NCBI RefSeq assembly: GCF_009741825.1
Contig: NZ_WPCA01000005.1
Location: 1 to 47,777 of the forward strand
Length of the DNA: 47,777 nt
From: Halapricum sp. CBA1109
GTDB lineage: Archaea; Halobacteriota; Halobacteria; Halobacteriales; Haloarculaceae
Direction: 5' to 3'
The notes beneath the pieces are model-generated. The model had not been told where the DNA came from and did no database searches. It worked only from the letters and a program-made list of their open reading frames with translations. A program made the position numbers and the translations under genes. This document shows, one piece after another, positions 25,428-35,598 of this stretch; the stretch's first letter is position 1, and each line of letters begins with the position of its first letter.

Positions 25428-26973
25428 CGGAGCCCACCTCCGATGGCGCCGACGAGCGCATCTTGGACTTCGATGATCGGGTTGATAGCGTCCTGTATCA
25501 TACCGTAGAAGATGTCAGGGTTGACACCCAGCCCGACCACACAGAGCAACAGCACCACCAGCGGTGCCACGTCGTGGACGGGCGCGGGCGTATCTCGTAC
25601 TCCGTCTCCAAGTCGAAGGGGCCGAACAGCGTCCGCTGCATCGCCCACAGGAGATAGCCCGCGACGATGACGATGCCGAACATCGCCACGGCGGTGAACA
25701 GCGGCGAGATGGTCGAGTCGAACGAACCGAGGAAGACGAGCACCTCGCCGGCGAACCCGCTCATCAGCGGCAGGCCCATATAGCCGAACGCGGCCGCGAC
25801 GAAGATGCCCACCGTCCAGGGCATCCGGTCGGCCATCCCGGACATATCGCCGACCATCCGGGTGTGGGTCTCGTTGTAGATGACGCCGACGACCATGAAC
25901 ATCAGCCCGGAGATGAACCCGTGGCTGAGCATCTGGAAGGTCGCTCCGCCGACGCCGTGGGTGGTGTAGGCGACGAGTCCGAGGATGACGTACCCCATCG
26001 AGGAGATAGAGGAGTACGCGACGATGCGCTTGAGGTCCTGCTGGGCCAGCGCCAACAGCGCGCCGTAGATGACGCTCACCACGGCGAAGACGGCGATGAG
26101 CGCGGCGTAGTCCCTGACGACGCCGGGCAGCATCGTGAAGTTGAACCGCAACAGCGCGTAGGTCCCCATCTTCAGGAGGACGCCGGCCAAAAGCACCGAC
26201 ACCGGCGTCGGGGCCTCGACGTGGGCGTCCGGCAGCCACGTGTGGAAGGGGACGATTGGCACCTTCACGGCGAACCCGAGGAACATCAGCGTGAACGCGA
26301 ACAGCTTGACGGTGTTGGGGCTGAAGCCGGCGATGCCCTCGACGACGCCCGGCGTCCGGACGAGTTGGGCGACCTGCGTGAGGTCTATCGCCCGCACGGA
26401 GGGCCCCATCGAGAACACCAGCGTCAGGAACCCGACGAACATGATCAGGCTCGCGATGTTGGTGTAGACGAAGAACTTGATGGCCGCGTACTTCCGGCGC
26501 GGCCCGCCCCAGATGGCGATAAGGAAGTACATCGGCACGAGGACGACTTCCCAGAAGATGAACCACACGAAGAAATCGAGCGCGGTGAAGACACCGAGCA
26601 GTCCGGCCTGCAGGAACAGCACGAGGCCGTAGAACTGGGACTGTCGGGTGTCGATGGGCGTCCACGCGCTGACAATTGCCAGCGTGGTGAGGATGGTCGT
26701 CAGCACGATCAGCGGCATACTGATACCGTCGACGCCGACGTGCCAGTTCAGGCCGTAGGAGGCGAACTCGACCCACCGGGTCGTCGTCTCGTAGGCCATA
26801 TCGCCGCCGAGCAAGGCGTTGCCCGCGGCGTCGTAGTTCAGCCACATAATTCCCGACAACGCCAGCGGCGCGAGCGACAGCGCGGCCGCCAGTTTGCCCG
26901 CGTAGCGGTTCGGGGCCAGCAGGACGATGCCAGAGGCGACCAGCGTCGAGAGGATGAGCGCTTCAATCCACAT
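25424..26973 (-). CDS. nuoM: complex I-like subunit M, frameshifted near its end
   Basis: This antiporter-like subunit of the proton-pumping arm shows FIFWEVVLVPMYFLI with the essential Glu, FAVKVPIVPFHTWLPDAHVE with its Lys, and LKRIVAYSSISSMGYVILG. One base is missing near 25584, after ETEYEIRP. Adding one G gives a 516-residue protein that ends in DALVGAIGGGLR exactly at the ATGA overlap with nuoN, strong evidence that the shift is a sequence error. It begins one base after nuoL ends. Confidence 0.92.
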
Positions 26974-29028
26974 CTACACCCACCCCCCGACGACGGCGAA
27001 CGCGGCCAAGAGCAGTACCAGCCCCAGCGTGAGCAGTGCCGCGTAGTTCGTGACGACGCCCGTCTGGAGTTTCCGGACCTGTCGGCCGGCCGTCCGGCTG
27101 ACACTGCTCGCCCCGTTGACGACGCCGTCGACGATACCCTGATCGAACGTGTCGAGCACGCCCGCGAACGGAACGGTCACGTCCCGCGCGAGCCAGACCT
27201 GATACTCGTCCTGATAGTAGTTGTGCATAAGGATCGTTTTGACCCGGCCGAGCCGGTCGGTGTGTTCGACCGGTTGCGGGGCGTTGTAGAGCTGTCTGGC
27301 GGCGAGGACGCCCGCGAGCGCCAGCCCCAGCGAGACGGCCGCGCTGGCCGCCACGGTTCCGACTTCGCCCAGCGGCGTCGCCGCGTGGATACCCGCGAAC
27401 GCGTCCGTCTCCAGTAGTTCGGTGTAGTGGTGGACGTTCGTCAGATAGGCCTCCGGCGCCATATCGAGGAACTGGTGGAGGTAATCTATCTCCAGCCCGG
27501 TGACCTTCTTCACCGGGACCATGTTGATGAACCCGACCGTCGCCGCGAGGACGCCCAGCACCGCGAGCGGCCCCTTGACGTTCCAGCGAACGGGTTCGGG
27601 GTCACGAGCGATATCGGACCGCGGTTCGCCGTGGAAGGTCAGATACACCATCCGGAAGGTGTAGAAGCCGGTGAAGAACACGGCCAACAGTCCCATCGCG
27701 TACGCGGCGAGCAACACGATACCGAGGCCGCCCTCGGTGCCGAGGCCGTGGATCAGCGCCTCGTACAGCACCTCGTCTTTCGACCAGAAGCCGGCGAACG
27801 GGACGATGCCGGCCAGCGCCAGCGACCCCGAGAGGAACGTCCAGTAGGTCACCGGCATCTTGTCTTTCAGACCGCCCATATCCCACATGTTCTCGTTGTG
27901 GTGCATCGCGATGATGACCGACCCAGCACCGAGGAACAAAAGCGCCTTGAACACGGCGTGGGTGGTCAGGTGGAAGACGGCGGCGACGTAGCCACCGGAC
28001 CCCAGCGCGAGCATCATATACCCGTACTGGGAGATGGTGGAGTACGCGAGCACCTGCTTGAGTTCCTGCTTGACGACGCCCATCGTCGCCGCGAACAGCG
28101 CCGTGAAGCCGCCGACCAGCGCGATGATAGCCAGCGCCGTCGGCGAGAGCGCATAGAAGCCGTACATCCGCGCGACCAGGAACACCCCGGCCGCGACCAT
28201 CGTCGCCGCGTGGATGAGCGCCGAGACGGGCGTCGGACCCTCCATCGCGTCCGGCAGCCACGTGTGGAAGGGGAACTGCGCGGACTTGCCCATCACACCG
28301 CCCAGGACGAGCAGTCCGAGGACGGTGAACCACGCCTGCTCGCCGAGGCCGAAGAAGGTGTTGACGTCGTATTCGCCCTCCAGAGCCAGTTCGGCCAGAT
28401 GCGGGAAGCTCTCGCTGCCGGCGAAGGCACCGGTGCCGAAGGTGGCGAAGATGGCGACCACGCCGACGAGGAAGAAGTAGTCCCCGAAGCGAGTGACCAA
28501 GAACGCCTTCTTGGCGGCACTGGGCGGGCCAGCCTCGCGGAACCAGAAGCCGATCAGCAGATACGAGCAGAGACCGACGAGCTCGAAGAACATGAACGCC
28601 ATCAGGATGTTGTTGGCGAACACGAACGAGAGCATCGAGAAGGTGAACAGGCCGAGCCCGGCGTAGTACCGCGGCAGGCCGGTCTCGCCCTCGTCGTTCA
28701 TATATCCGAGCGAGAAGACGTGGACGAGCGTGGCGATCAGCGAGACGATCACCAACATCAGCGCCGAGAGCGGGTCGATCAGCACACCGAGATGGAGGCT
28801 GAACGTGTCCTGCCCGGCCACGAAGGTGTAGAGGTTCTGGTTGAAGCCTTCACCGGTGGTGAAGACCGTCACCGCGACGGCGAGCGAGAGGGCCAGCGAC
28901 CCGGCGGTCGCGAGAATCCCGGGCAGCGCGCCCTTCTTCGGGAGGTCCTTGCCCGCGAACAGCGCGATGACGAACGATGCTAGCGGCAGCGCCGCAATCG
29001 CCGGAACGAGGTCGTATATCCCTGCCAT
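26974..29028 (-). CDS. nuoL: complex I-like subunit L
   Basis: This is the distal antiporter-like pump, 684 residues. Motifs include MAFMFFELVGLCSYLLIGFW (essential Glu), GGVMGKSAQFPFHTWLPDAM and LKQVLAYSTISQYGYMMLA. The C-terminal part contains additional helices and a segment DTFDQGIVDGVVNGASSV, which fits the lateral connecting region of subunit L. It lies directly between nuoK and nuoM without intergenic space. Confidence 0.95.
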   Translation of the reverse strand: MAGIYDLVPAIAALPLASFVIALFAGKDLPKKGALPGILATAGSLALSLAVAVTVFTTGEGFNQNLYTFVAGQDTFSLHLGVLIDPLSALMLVIVSLIATLVHVFSLGYMNDEGETGLPRYYAGLGLFTFSMLSFVFANNILMAFMFFELVGLCSYLLIGFWFREAGPPSAAKKAFLVTRFGDYFFLVGVVAIFATFGTGAFAGSESFPHLAELALEGEYDVNTFFGLGEQAWFTVLGLLVLGGVMGKSAQFPFHTWLPDAMEGPTPVSALIHAATMVAAGVFLVARMYGFYALSPTALAIIALVGGFTALFAATMGVVKQELKQVLAYSTISQYGYMMLALGSGGYVAAVFHLTTHAVFKALLFLGAGSVIIAMHHNENMWDMGGLKDKMPVTYWTFLSGSLALAGIVPFAGFWSKDEVLYEALIHGLGTEGGLGIVLLAAYAMGLLAVFFTGFYTFRMVYLTFHGEPRSDIARDPEPVRWNVKGPLAVLGVLAATVGFINMVPVKKVTGLEIDYLHQFLDMAPEAYLTNVHHYTELLETDAFAGIHAATPLGEVGTVAASAAVSLGLALAGVLAARQLYNAPQPVEHTDRLGRVKTILMHNYYQDEYQVWLARDVTVPFAGVLDTFDQGIVDGVVNGASSVSRTAGRQVRKLQTGVVTNYAALLTLGLVLLLAAFAVVGGWV

Positions 29029-29029
29029 G

Positions 29030-29332
29030 TTACCACCGCATCGTTGTGGGCGACGTCACGTCGATGTCTCCGAAGTTGCGGTACAGGACGAGGATGATGC
29101 CGAGGCCGACCGCGACCTCCGCGGCGGCCAGGGCCATCCCGAACAGCGCGAACACCTGCCCCGAGAGGTTGCCGTGCTGGAGCGAGAACGCGACGAGGTT
29201 GATGTTCGCCGCGTTGAGCATCAGCTCGACGGACATCAGGAAGATCAGCGCGTTCCGGCGCATCAGGATGCCGAGCAGGCCGATACAGAACAGCCCGGCC
29301 GACAGCATGAGGTACCACTCGGTCGCGATCAC
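29030..29332 (-). CDS. nuoK: complex I-like subunit K
   Basis: This short 100-residue subunit has three membrane helices, the MrpC-like part of the proton channel. The buried Glu residues are in LIFLMSVELMLNAANINLVA and MALAAAEVAVGLGIILV, as in bacterial NuoK. The ATG overlaps the nuoJ2 stop by four bases. Confidence 0.95.
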   Translation of the reverse strand: MIATEWYLMLSAGLFCIGLLGILMRRNALIFLMSVELMLNAANINLVAFSLQHGNLSGQVFALFGMALAAAEVAVGLGIILVLYRNFGDIDVTSPTTMRW

Positions 29333-29649
29333 CGCTCGTCACCCCCGTCGGCGATTGCCGCCTCGTCTTCCTCACGCCGGGCGAGCATCAGCGCGCCGTC
29401 CAGCGCCGCGTCGAGCACGACTGCGACGGCCAGAAACGCGAACAGGAAGCCCTCGGTGACCAGCGACGACTGATCGACGAGGTCAAAGAGCGCGTAGCCG
29501 ATGCCGTCCATAACGCTCACGCCCTGCTCGAAGCCCTGCGGCGCGCCGAACTCGGCGGTGAGGAACACGGCCGCCAGCACGCCGAACAGCGCAACGGCCG
29601 CCAGCCCCGCGATGGGATTCAGTTCGTCGGTCAAGCGGGGGCGACTCAT
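29329..29649 (-). CDS. nuoJ2: complex I-like subunit J, C-terminal half
   Basis: A 106-residue protein with two membrane helices around an extracytoplasmic loop and a charged C-terminal tail (RREEDEAAIADGGDER). In bacteria NuoJ is one polypeptide of five helices. In haloarchaea it is usually split into two genes, and this is the downstream half, with four-base overlaps on both sides. Sequence conservation is low, so the call rests mainly on its place in the operon. Confidence 0.8.
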   Translation of the reverse strand: MSRPRLTDELNPIAGLAAVALFGVLAAVFLTAEFGAPQGFEQGVSVMDGIGYALFDLVDQSSLVTEGFLFAFLAVAVVLDAALDGALMLARREEDEAAIADGGDER

Positions 29650-29921
29650 GCGCCCACCTCGTCGACTGTGGTGTCTGAATCCCGTCGTGTGAGCATGATG
29701 GCGAAGGTGATCAAGATTAGTACCCCGCCGACGTACACCAGGACCTGCATCGCTGCCACGAACGGTGCCTGTTGCATCACGAAATGCACGGCGACGCTGA
29801 GCAGCGACACGCCCAGCAACAGCGCCGAGTGCCAGACGTCACGCACGAGGACGACGCCCAGTGCAGACCCGAGCGTGACGACGGCAAACAGCGCAAAAGC
29901 GATTGACTCGTACAATGCCAT
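29646..29921 (-). CDS. nuoJ1: complex I-like subunit J, N-terminal half
   Basis: 91 residues with three membrane helices: SIAFALFAVVTLGSALGVV, ALLLGVSLLSVAVHFVM and VLVYVGGVLILITFAIML. The last carries the Tyr and Gly of the pi-bulge helix in YVGGVLIL that links quinone chemistry to pumping in complex I. I chose ATG 29921 (MALYESIAF) because upstream in-frame codons are not conserved-looking. The 236-base gap to nuoI holds no gene that I can see. Confidence 0.9.
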   Translation of the reverse strand: MALYESIAFALFAVVTLGSALGVVLVRDVWHSALLLGVSLLSVAVHFVMQQAPFVAAMQVLVYVGGVLILITFAIMLTRRDSDTTVDEVGA

Positions 29922-30157
29922 ACTAATTGGCTCTGGGTCGGGGCGCCCTTTGAAGATTTCTTTCTCGTCCGCGCGCGTGTCACTTGTTCCGGTGGTTTTT
30001 GCCCCAACTAGCTGGAAACGGAGCAAAAATCGACCGCTCCCGGACCAACGCGACGTGGACCGGCAATCTCAGGGTCAGCGTGTGGATTTCACCACCGCGA
30101 CCGCTGGCGGATGGAGTACGATCGTGGAAAACGAATGCGCGCCGACAGACGAGTCCG

Positions 30158-30619
30158 CTACTGGTAGTCTATCTCGCCGTCGCCTTCGCCGATCCACGCG
30201 CCGCGGTCCGGTTCACGGGAGGCAAGCGGGTCGATGTCTTTGTACCACGGGACGTTCTTGAGTTGCTCTTTGTTGTAGGCGAACTCGTCTTTGGTGTCCG
30301 CGGTGAACTCGAAGTTCTGGGTCAGCAGGATGGCGTCGACGGGACAGACCTCCTCGCACAGCCGACAGTAGATACACTGCCCGATGTGGAGGTTGTACTG
30401 CTCGCCGTTGCGCTGGTCGTCGGTGACGATCTGTATCGTGTCATTGGGGCAGACGTTCTCACACTGCCGACACCAGATACAGCGTTCCTGACTAAACTTG
30501 TGGACGCCCCGGAATCGGGGGCTGACCTCGGGTGCCTCTTCGGGGTACTCGACGGTGAACGTGTTCCCGTCGAGCGCGTGTTTCATCGTCGTCGCCATCG
30601 ATTTCAGGACTCCGATCAT
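30158..30619 (-). CDS. nuoI: complex I-like subunit I, 2[4Fe-4S] ferredoxin type
   Basis: 153 residues with two CxxCxxCxxxCP sets, CIWCRQCENVCPND and CIYCRLCEEVCPVD. These hold the two tetranuclear clusters (N6a and N6b) that feed electrons to the NuoB cluster. The N-terminus has the usual amphipathic helix. It is separated from nuoH by 85 bases, a break in the otherwise overlapping operon. Confidence 0.95.
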   Translation of the reverse strand: MIGVLKSMATTMKHALDGNTFTVEYPEEAPEVSPRFRGVHKFSQERCIWCRQCENVCPNDTIQIVTDDQRNGEQYNLHIGQCIYCRLCEEVCPVDAILLTQNFEFTADTKDEFAYNKEQLKNVPWYKDIDPLASREPDRGAWIGEGDGEIDYQ

Positions 30620-30704
30620 CGTAGGTCACCTCCAGTAGTCACAATCGCACCGCGGCCGGCGTGTCGTCGGCGCGCCGGCGGCGTGGTTCGGACGGGGACG
30701 CCCA

Positions 30705-31772
30705 TCAGGCGATCACCCCGACGATAGCCGCCGTCAGCACGAGATTCGCGAGACTCAACACCAGCATTCCCTTCCAGCCGATGGTGATCAACTGGTCGAT
30801 CCGGACCCGCGGGACCGCCGAGCGGCACCACTGGGTCAGCAGGAAGACCAGCCAGATCTTGATCGTGAACCAGACGATGCCGGGCAGGACCGGCCCCGCC
30901 GGACCGCCGAGGAACAGCGTCGCGATGATCGCGCCGCCGAGGAAGATGTGGATGAACTCCCCGAGGTAAAACAGCACGAAGTAGACGCTGCTGTACTCGG
31001 TCTGGTACCCGGCGACGATCTCGGTCGGCGCCTCCGGGATGTCGAATGGGTTGCGGCCGACCTCCGCGAGGTTCGCCACGAGGAACAACCCGAACGCGAA
31101 GGGGTTGACGATGGCGAACCACTGCGGGATAGCGACGCCAGCGACCTCGAACAGCGTCGCCTCCTGGGCCGCGACGATCTCACTCATCTGCAGCGACCCC
31201 GCGAAGATCACGACCGAGACACCCGTCAGGACGAGCGGAATCTCGTAGGCGAGGTTCTGTGCGACCGCGCGCAGACCGCCGAGGAACGAGTACTTGTTGC
31301 TCGACGCGTAGCCGGCCATCACCAGCCCCAGCGACGCGATGGAGGCGATGGCGAAGACGTACGCCAGCCCGATCTCCGGGTCGGCGACCTGAATGCCGTT
31401 GCCCATCGGGATGACCGCAAACCCGAGCAGCGCCGAACTGGCGAGGACGAGGGGTGCGAGGTCGAACGCCGGCCGGTCGACCCGTTCGGGGATGATAAGC
31501 TCTTTCGACAACAGCCGGACGGAGTCGACGACGATCGTCCCGAGGCCGAACGGCCCGATCCGGTTGACCGAGATCCGGTCGGTGAACGAGGCCGTGATCT
31601 TCCGTTTGGCCCACGGGCCGGCGACGGCCGTGTTCAGCAGTACGAACGTCGCGACCAGCGCCGACGCGAGCAGTCCCGCGAGCAGTTCACCGGGCACGCC
31701 GAACTGGCCGAGACCGAGCAGGCCCGAGATTCGGTCCGGAAGCGGCGTCGCGGACTGCAGCGGCAACATCAC
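30705..31772 (-). CDS. nuoH: complex I-like subunit H
   Basis: This 355-residue membrane subunit forms the quinone chamber against NuoB and NuoD. It has about eight helices and the acid-rich loop [20 protein letters not shown], the best conserved stretch of the family, plus [20 protein letters not shown] early on. It overlaps nuoCD by four bases upstream. Confidence 0.95.
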   Translation of the reverse strand: MMLPLQSATPLPDRISGLLGLGQFGVPGELLAGLLASALVATFVLLNTAVAGPWAKRKITASFTDRISVNRIGPFGLGTIVVDSVRLLSKELIIPERVDRPAFDLAPLVLASSALLGFAVIPMGNGIQVADPEIGLAYVFAIASIASLGLVMAGYASSNKYSFLGGLRAVAQNLAYEIPLVLTGVSVVIFAGSLQMSEIVAAQEATLFEVAGVAIPQWFAIVNPFAFGLFLVANLAEVGRNPFDIPEAPTEIVAGYQTEYSSVYFVLFYLGEFIHIFLGGAIIATLFLGGPAGPVLPGIVWFTIKIWLVFLLTQWCRSAVPRVRIDQLITIGWKGMLVLSLANLVLTAAIVGVIA

Positions 31773-33454
31773 CGATCGACCTCCCCGAGGACGATGTCGA
31801 GACTACCGAGCGAGGCGACCATATCGGGGATGTACTCCCCTTCGGACATCTCCGGCAGCGTCTGGAGGTTCGAGAAACACGGCGAGCGGATCTTGAACCG
31901 CGCGGGCTTGTCCGTGCCGTCACTGCGCATATAGATGCCCAGTTCGCCTTTGGCGCCCTCGACGGCCTCGTACACTTCCTTGTCCTCGTCCGGTCGGAGC
32001 GTCCGGGGAACGTTGGCCTGAATGTCGCGGTCGTCCTCGGGCCACTCCTCCAGCAGGTCGACACACTGGCTGATGATCTTCGCCGACTCCTCGACCTCCC
32101 GCATCCGGACGAGGACCCGCGCGTAGTTGTCACAGCCGTCCTGCGTGACGACGTCCCAGTCGAGTTCGTCGTAGTAGCCGTAGGGGTCGTCCCGGCGCAG
32201 GTCGTAGTCGATGCCGGACCCGCGGGCGACCGGCCCGGTCGCGCCGTAGTTCTTCGCCACCTCCGGCGGGAGGACGCCGGTGTCGATACACCGGATCTGG
32301 AATATCTCGTTGCCCGTGATGAGGTCGTGGTACTCCTCCAGTCGCTCGGGCAGTTCGTCGATGAAGTCCCGGACGTCTTCGAGGTACTCCTCGCGGGGTT
32401 CGGGCAGGTCCCACGAGACCCCGCCCAGCCGGAAGTAGTTGAACATCAGCCGCTGGCCGGTCAGGTCCTCGAGCAGGTTCTGGATGACCTCCCGGTCGCG
32501 GACGGCGTACATGAAGATGGCCGTGAAGTCGCCGTAGACGTCCAGCCCGAAGGTGCCGAGCGCGAGCAGGTGGGCACAGATCCGGGTCAACTCGGCGGAC
32601 ATCGTCCGCAGGACCTGGGCGTACTCCGGGACGGTGATGTCGGCCATCGACTCGGCCGCGCGGGCGTAGGCCCACTCGTTGAGGATGCCACCGGGCGTGT
32701 AGTCCCACCGGTCGGGGTAGGGCATAATCTGGTGGCGGTAGGTCGACTGCTGGCACATCTGCTCCTCACAGCGGTGGAGGTAGCCGATGTCGGGTTCGAT
32801 GTCGGCGATCTGTTCGCCGTCCAGCACCGTCTTGACGTGGAGGACACCGTGGGTCGCCGGGTGGTGAGGCCCGATGTTCACGAACATCGTATCCGAATCC
32901 TCGCCGGCGGAGTGGTCCTCTTCGAGCGGGTTCGCGTGTTCCCGGAGCGGGACGACCTGTGGCTGGTTCTGATTGTAGTCCTTCGAGAGCGGGTGGCCCT
33001 GCCACGTCTCGGGCAGGAGGATCCGTCGCAAGTCGGGGTGGCCCTCGTAGTCGATGCCGACGAGGTCGTAGGCCTCCCGTTCGTGCCAGTCGGCGGTCCG
33101 GAACACCGGTTCCGCGGACTCGCTGACGGGGTCGTCTTTGGTCGTCGGGACGACGACGCTCAACTGCTGGGTCGGATCGTCGAACTTCTTGAGGTGGTAG
33201 ATCGACTCGAAGCGGTCGTCGTACTCCTGGGCCGTGACGGCCGAGCAGTGGTCGAAGCCCGCCTCGTTCCGCAACGTCGAGAGCGTGTCCTGCACCGCGT
33301 CGGGCCGGATGACGAACCCCTCGGCGTTGACGTGCTGTTCGCGGTCGATGACGTTGTCGCCGACGAGCGCGGCCAGTTCGTCGTAGTCGAGGCCGTCGGC
33401 GGTGACGCCGACCTCGTCGCCGCCCGTCGGCGGTTCGGGCTGTTCTAAACTCAT
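31769..33454 (-). CDS. nuoCD: complex I-like fused subunit C/D
   Basis: 561 residues: a NuoC domain (about 1-180, with [20 protein letters not shown] and [16 protein letters not shown]) fused to NuoD, whose catalytic-core motifs are [13 protein letters not shown] (quinone-site His), [13 protein letters not shown] and the C-terminus [15 protein letters not shown]. The C-D fusion is normal in haloarchaea and some bacteria. It overlaps nuoB and nuoH by four bases each. Confidence 0.95.
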   Translation of the reverse strand: MSLEQPEPPTGGDEVGVTADGLDYDELAALVGDNVIDREQHVNAEGFVIRPDAVQDTLSTLRNEAGFDHCSAVTAQEYDDRFESIYHLKKFDDPTQQLSVVVPTTKDDPVSESAEPVFRTADWHEREAYDLVGIDYEGHPDLRRILLPETWQGHPLSKDYNQNQPQVVPLREHANPLEEDHSAGEDSDTMFVNIGPHHPATHGVLHVKTVLDGEQIADIEPDIGYLHRCEEQMCQQSTYRHQIMPYPDRWDYTPGGILNEWAYARAAESMADITVPEYAQVLRTMSAELTRICAHLLALGTFGLDVYGDFTAIFMYAVRDREVIQNLLEDLTGQRLMFNYFRLGGVSWDLPEPREEYLEDVRDFIDELPERLEEYHDLITGNEIFQIRCIDTGVLPPEVAKNYGATGPVARGSGIDYDLRRDDPYGYYDELDWDVVTQDGCDNYARVLVRMREVEESAKIISQCVDLLEEWPEDDRDIQANVPRTLRPDEDKEVYEAVEGAKGELGIYMRSDGTDKPARFKIRSPCFSNLQTLPEMSEGEYIPDMVASLGSLDIVLGEVDR

Positions 33455-34149
33455 GGCGAATCAGTCCAGTTGTACCGCATCACGAGCGTCTCCTCGTCGA
33501 TCTCCTGTGCGAGGTGGTCGACGAGTTCGTCCCGTTCGAGGTCGCCGAACTCCTCCAACTCGTAGGGTTTGACCGTCACCGGCGCGGACTCGCCGTTGGC
33601 GATCTGTTCCTGCAGTTTGGCGACACCGTAAACCAGCGCTTCGGGGCGGGGCGGACAGCCGGGCACGTGGATGTCGACCGGGATGACCTCCTCGGCACCC
33701 TTGACGACGTTGTAGCCCTCCTGGAAGGGACCGCCGGAGATGGTACACGAGCCCATCCCGATGACGAACTTCGGCTCGGCCATCTGGTCGTAGACGCGCT
33801 TCATCCGCGGCGCGAACTTCGAGACGATGGTCCCCGGGACGATGATCACGTCGGCCTGTCGCGGTGAGGCGCGGGGCACGCCGGCGTGGAAGCGGTCGAG
33901 GTCGTGTTTGACCGCGTAGGTGTGCATCATCTCGATGCTGCAGCAGGCGATACCGAACTGCAGCATGAACATCGACGACCCGCGGACCCAGTTCATGAAC
34001 TTGTCGAACTTCGTGAGGATGAACGGAGACGTCCCGAACGCCTTCCGGAGCGGGGAGTTGAACCGGTCGTCGACTCCGTCGCCCATCCGCGCTTCCTGGG
34101 TTGTCTGGCCCTCTGTACTCGCGTCGGTCAGTGGTTGATCGCTGCTCAT
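33451..34149 (-). CDS. nuoB: complex I-like subunit B
   Basis: 232 residues including a haloarchaeal acidic N-terminal extension of about 35. The four ligands of the terminal cluster N2 are visible in [22 protein letters not shown] and [13 protein letters not shown] chose ATG 34149 (MSSDQPLTD), two bases after the nuoA stop at 34152. An internal ATG (MGDGVDDRF) would remove the extension. Confidence 0.95.
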   Translation of the reverse strand: MSSDQPLTDASTEGQTTQEARMGDGVDDRFNSPLRKAFGTSPFILTKFDKFMNWVRGSSMFMLQFGIACCSIEMMHTYAVKHDLDRFHAGVPRASPRQADVIIVPGTIVSKFAPRMKRVYDQMAEPKFVIGMGSCTISGGPFQEGYNVVKGAEEVIPVDIHVPGCPPRPEALVYGVAKLQEQIANGESAPVTVKPYELEEFGDLERDELVDHLAQEIDEETLVMRYNWTDSP

Positions 34150-34151
34150 AG

Positions 34152-34559
34152 TTACTGTTCGACCTTCTGTCGTTCGGCCCGCGGGCTCCGCACCCACCGG
34201 ACCGCGCCGTTTCGCCACGCCCAACCGAGTCCGACCACCAGCGTGGTCAGGAACACGAGCATCGGCACGAGCGCTCGCGCGAGGCCGACCTCGGCGACAG
34301 CGTCGCTGTAGATGACCGTCCACGGGAAGATGAGGACGGTCTCGATGTCGAACACGACGAACAACAGCGCGACCATGTAGTACTGGATGTTGAACCGGAT
34401 GCGCGTGCTGCCCGTCGGGATCTCACCGGACTCGTAAGTGGCGCGTTTGCCCTGTTCCGGAACGCTCGGGCGCAGGAGGGCCGACGTAGCCATCATCACC
34501 ACTGGAATAGCCAGACCCACGAGCGCCAGCGCCCCGATCGCGATCCACGGATTGCTCAT
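34152..34559 (-). CDS. nuoA: complex I-like subunit A
   Basis: The first gene of the operon, 135 residues with three membrane helices. The loop TYESGEIPTGSTRIRFNIQYY matches the conserved CGxxP region of NuoA, with Ser replacing Cys, and is followed by VALLFVVFDIETVLIFPW with the conserved acidic pair. The lack of the Cys seen in many bacterial NuoA proteins is common in archaea. Confidence 0.95.
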   Translation of the reverse strand: MSNPWIAIGALALVGLAIPVVMMATSALLRPSVPEQGKRATYESGEIPTGSTRIRFNIQYYMVALLFVVFDIETVLIFPWTVIYSDAVAEVGLARALVPMLVFLTTLVVGLGWAWRNGAVRWVRSPRAERQKVEQ

Positions 34560-34593
34560 ACGGGTTACTCTGTTCGGCGCTTAGGAACGGCGG

Positions 34594-34601
34594 CATATAA
34601 G
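34594..34601 (-). promoter_or_regulatory. TATA box of the nuo operon
   Basis: The minus strand reads CTTATATG, centred about 38 bases before the nuoA ATG, which would give a short leader of roughly a dozen bases. Confidence 0.5.
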
Positions 34602-34651
34602 GGTTCAGTGTTGGGTTTTACGGCAACCGTTGCTGGCTCCCGCCCGCCCCG

Positions 34652-35302
34652 TCACCGCTCGTACTCGGTCAGTTCGAACAGCGGGGTCGGCCCGCCGTCG
34701 CCGACCGACAGCGGGAAGGGCCACTCGGCGTTCACGCACAGCCGTATCTCACCCGCTGTGCCGGACTCGGGCGTCCCGACGACTTCGGTACACTCCGTGC
34801 CCGCGACGGTGTTCGTCCCGACGACGTCCATCCGTAGGGAGTCGAGTTCCCCCGGCGTGACGGCGCGTTCCCCGCTGGGGCCTCCAGCGATGGAGTCCGT
34901 AGACGGCGGTTGGACGGTCCACGTGTTGTTCGCCGACAGCGAGTGGTTGCCGATCAGCCGGTCCTGATAGTTGTGCAACGCCGCGAACGGCGCGACGAGG
35001 AGCGCATCGAACGGCGAGTCGAGGTTCTCCCGAAAGCCCTCGAACGGCGCAGACGTTGACGCGCGGTACCGCGTCGAGTTGCCCCCGACGGCCACCGTCG
35101 CGGTCATCGTCGACCCGTCGAGGCTATCGACCGTCCACGAGATGGTCCGGTCGCTCCCGTTGAGCGAGTAGGTGTAACTGTCGCCCTCGTCCCACGTGTC
35201 GTCGGCCGCGTCGCCCCCGCCGTCGCCGCCGGAACAGCCCGCGAGCACCACGAGCATCGCGACGGCGACAGTCAAAAGCGCCTGTCTGGTCGAGACGGTC
35301 AT
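34652..35302 (-). CDS. secreted haloarchaeal lipoprotein
   Basis: 216 residues. A typical signal peptide ends in the lipobox LAGC (Cys 22), followed by a Gly/Asp-rich linker, so the protein should be lipid-anchored outside the membrane. The mature part is beta-rich with evenly spaced strands (YTYSLNGSDRTISWTVDSLD, MTATVAVGGNSTRYR) and a late Cys pair (TECTEVVG and IRLCVNAEW). I do not recognise a functional family. Confidence 0.75.
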   Translation of the reverse strand: MTVSTRQALLTVAVAMLVVLAGCSGGDGGGDAADDTWDEGDSYTYSLNGSDRTISWTVDSLDGSTMTATVAVGGNSTRYRASTSAPFEGFRENLDSPFDALLVAPFAALHNYQDRLIGNHSLSANNTWTVQPPSTDSIAGGPSGERAVTPGELDSLRMDVVGTNTVAGTECTEVVGTPESGTAGEIRLCVNAEWPFPLSVGDGGPTPLFELTEYER

Positions 35303-35373
35303 CGACTGCCGCTTGGGACGGACCGGGCAAAAGCTGTCGGCTCTCGGCTCCAGTACGCGGCCGCCACTCGGGA

Positions 35374-35426
35374 CGCGGCCGCTACTCCCAGTACTCGGCC
35401 TTGAACCCCGGCGTCCCCATCTCGTG
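35374..35426. repeat. duplicated purE 3' end, downstream copy
   Basis: These 53 bases are identical to 35546-35598, which contain the last 14 codons, stop and 3' flank of purE. Reading on the minus strand this copy gives VDLHEMGTPGFKAEYWE and a stop, preceded by unrelated sequence that is nevertheless open for several codons (EEKK). It is a fragment of a second purE 3' end, not a gene. Confidence 0.85.
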
Positions 35427-35513
35427 CAAGTCCACCTTTTTCTCCTCGGGTATCCTCGCGCTGTTCGCGGGTCGCTTCGCTCCCACTCACAACGCTGCGG
35501 GTACCGCTCGTCG

Positions 35514-35531
35514 AAAAACGTGGGCGAAAAA
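35514..35531 (-). terminator. two T-runs downstream of purE
   Basis: On the minus strand two five-T tracts (35527-35531 and 35514-35518) follow the purE stop at 35554, a likely transcription end for purK-purE. A GCTCGCTTCGCTCGC-type inverted element, a frequent haloarchaeal intergenic motif, lies between the stop and the first tract. Confidence 0.5.
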
Positions 35532-35545
35532 CCGCTCGCTTCGCT

Positions 35546-35598
35546 CGCGGCCGCTACTCCCAGTACTCGGCCTTGAACCCCGGCGTCCCCATCTCGTG
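35546..35598. repeat. duplicated purE 3' end, gene copy
   Basis: The copy belonging to the intact purE, identical over 53 bases to 35374-35426 with 119 bases between them. Confidence 0.85.

Noticed and set aside
23955-29473. Several long plus-strand frames opposite nuoN, nuoM, nuoL and nuoK
   Set aside because: They are rich in Arg, Asp, Glu and Gln without any motif and mirror the conserved nuo genes; they are GC-driven shadows.
35303-35553. A mobile element between the two purE ends
   Set aside because: Only 119 bases separate the repeats and no transposase or integrase fragment can be read in any frame.
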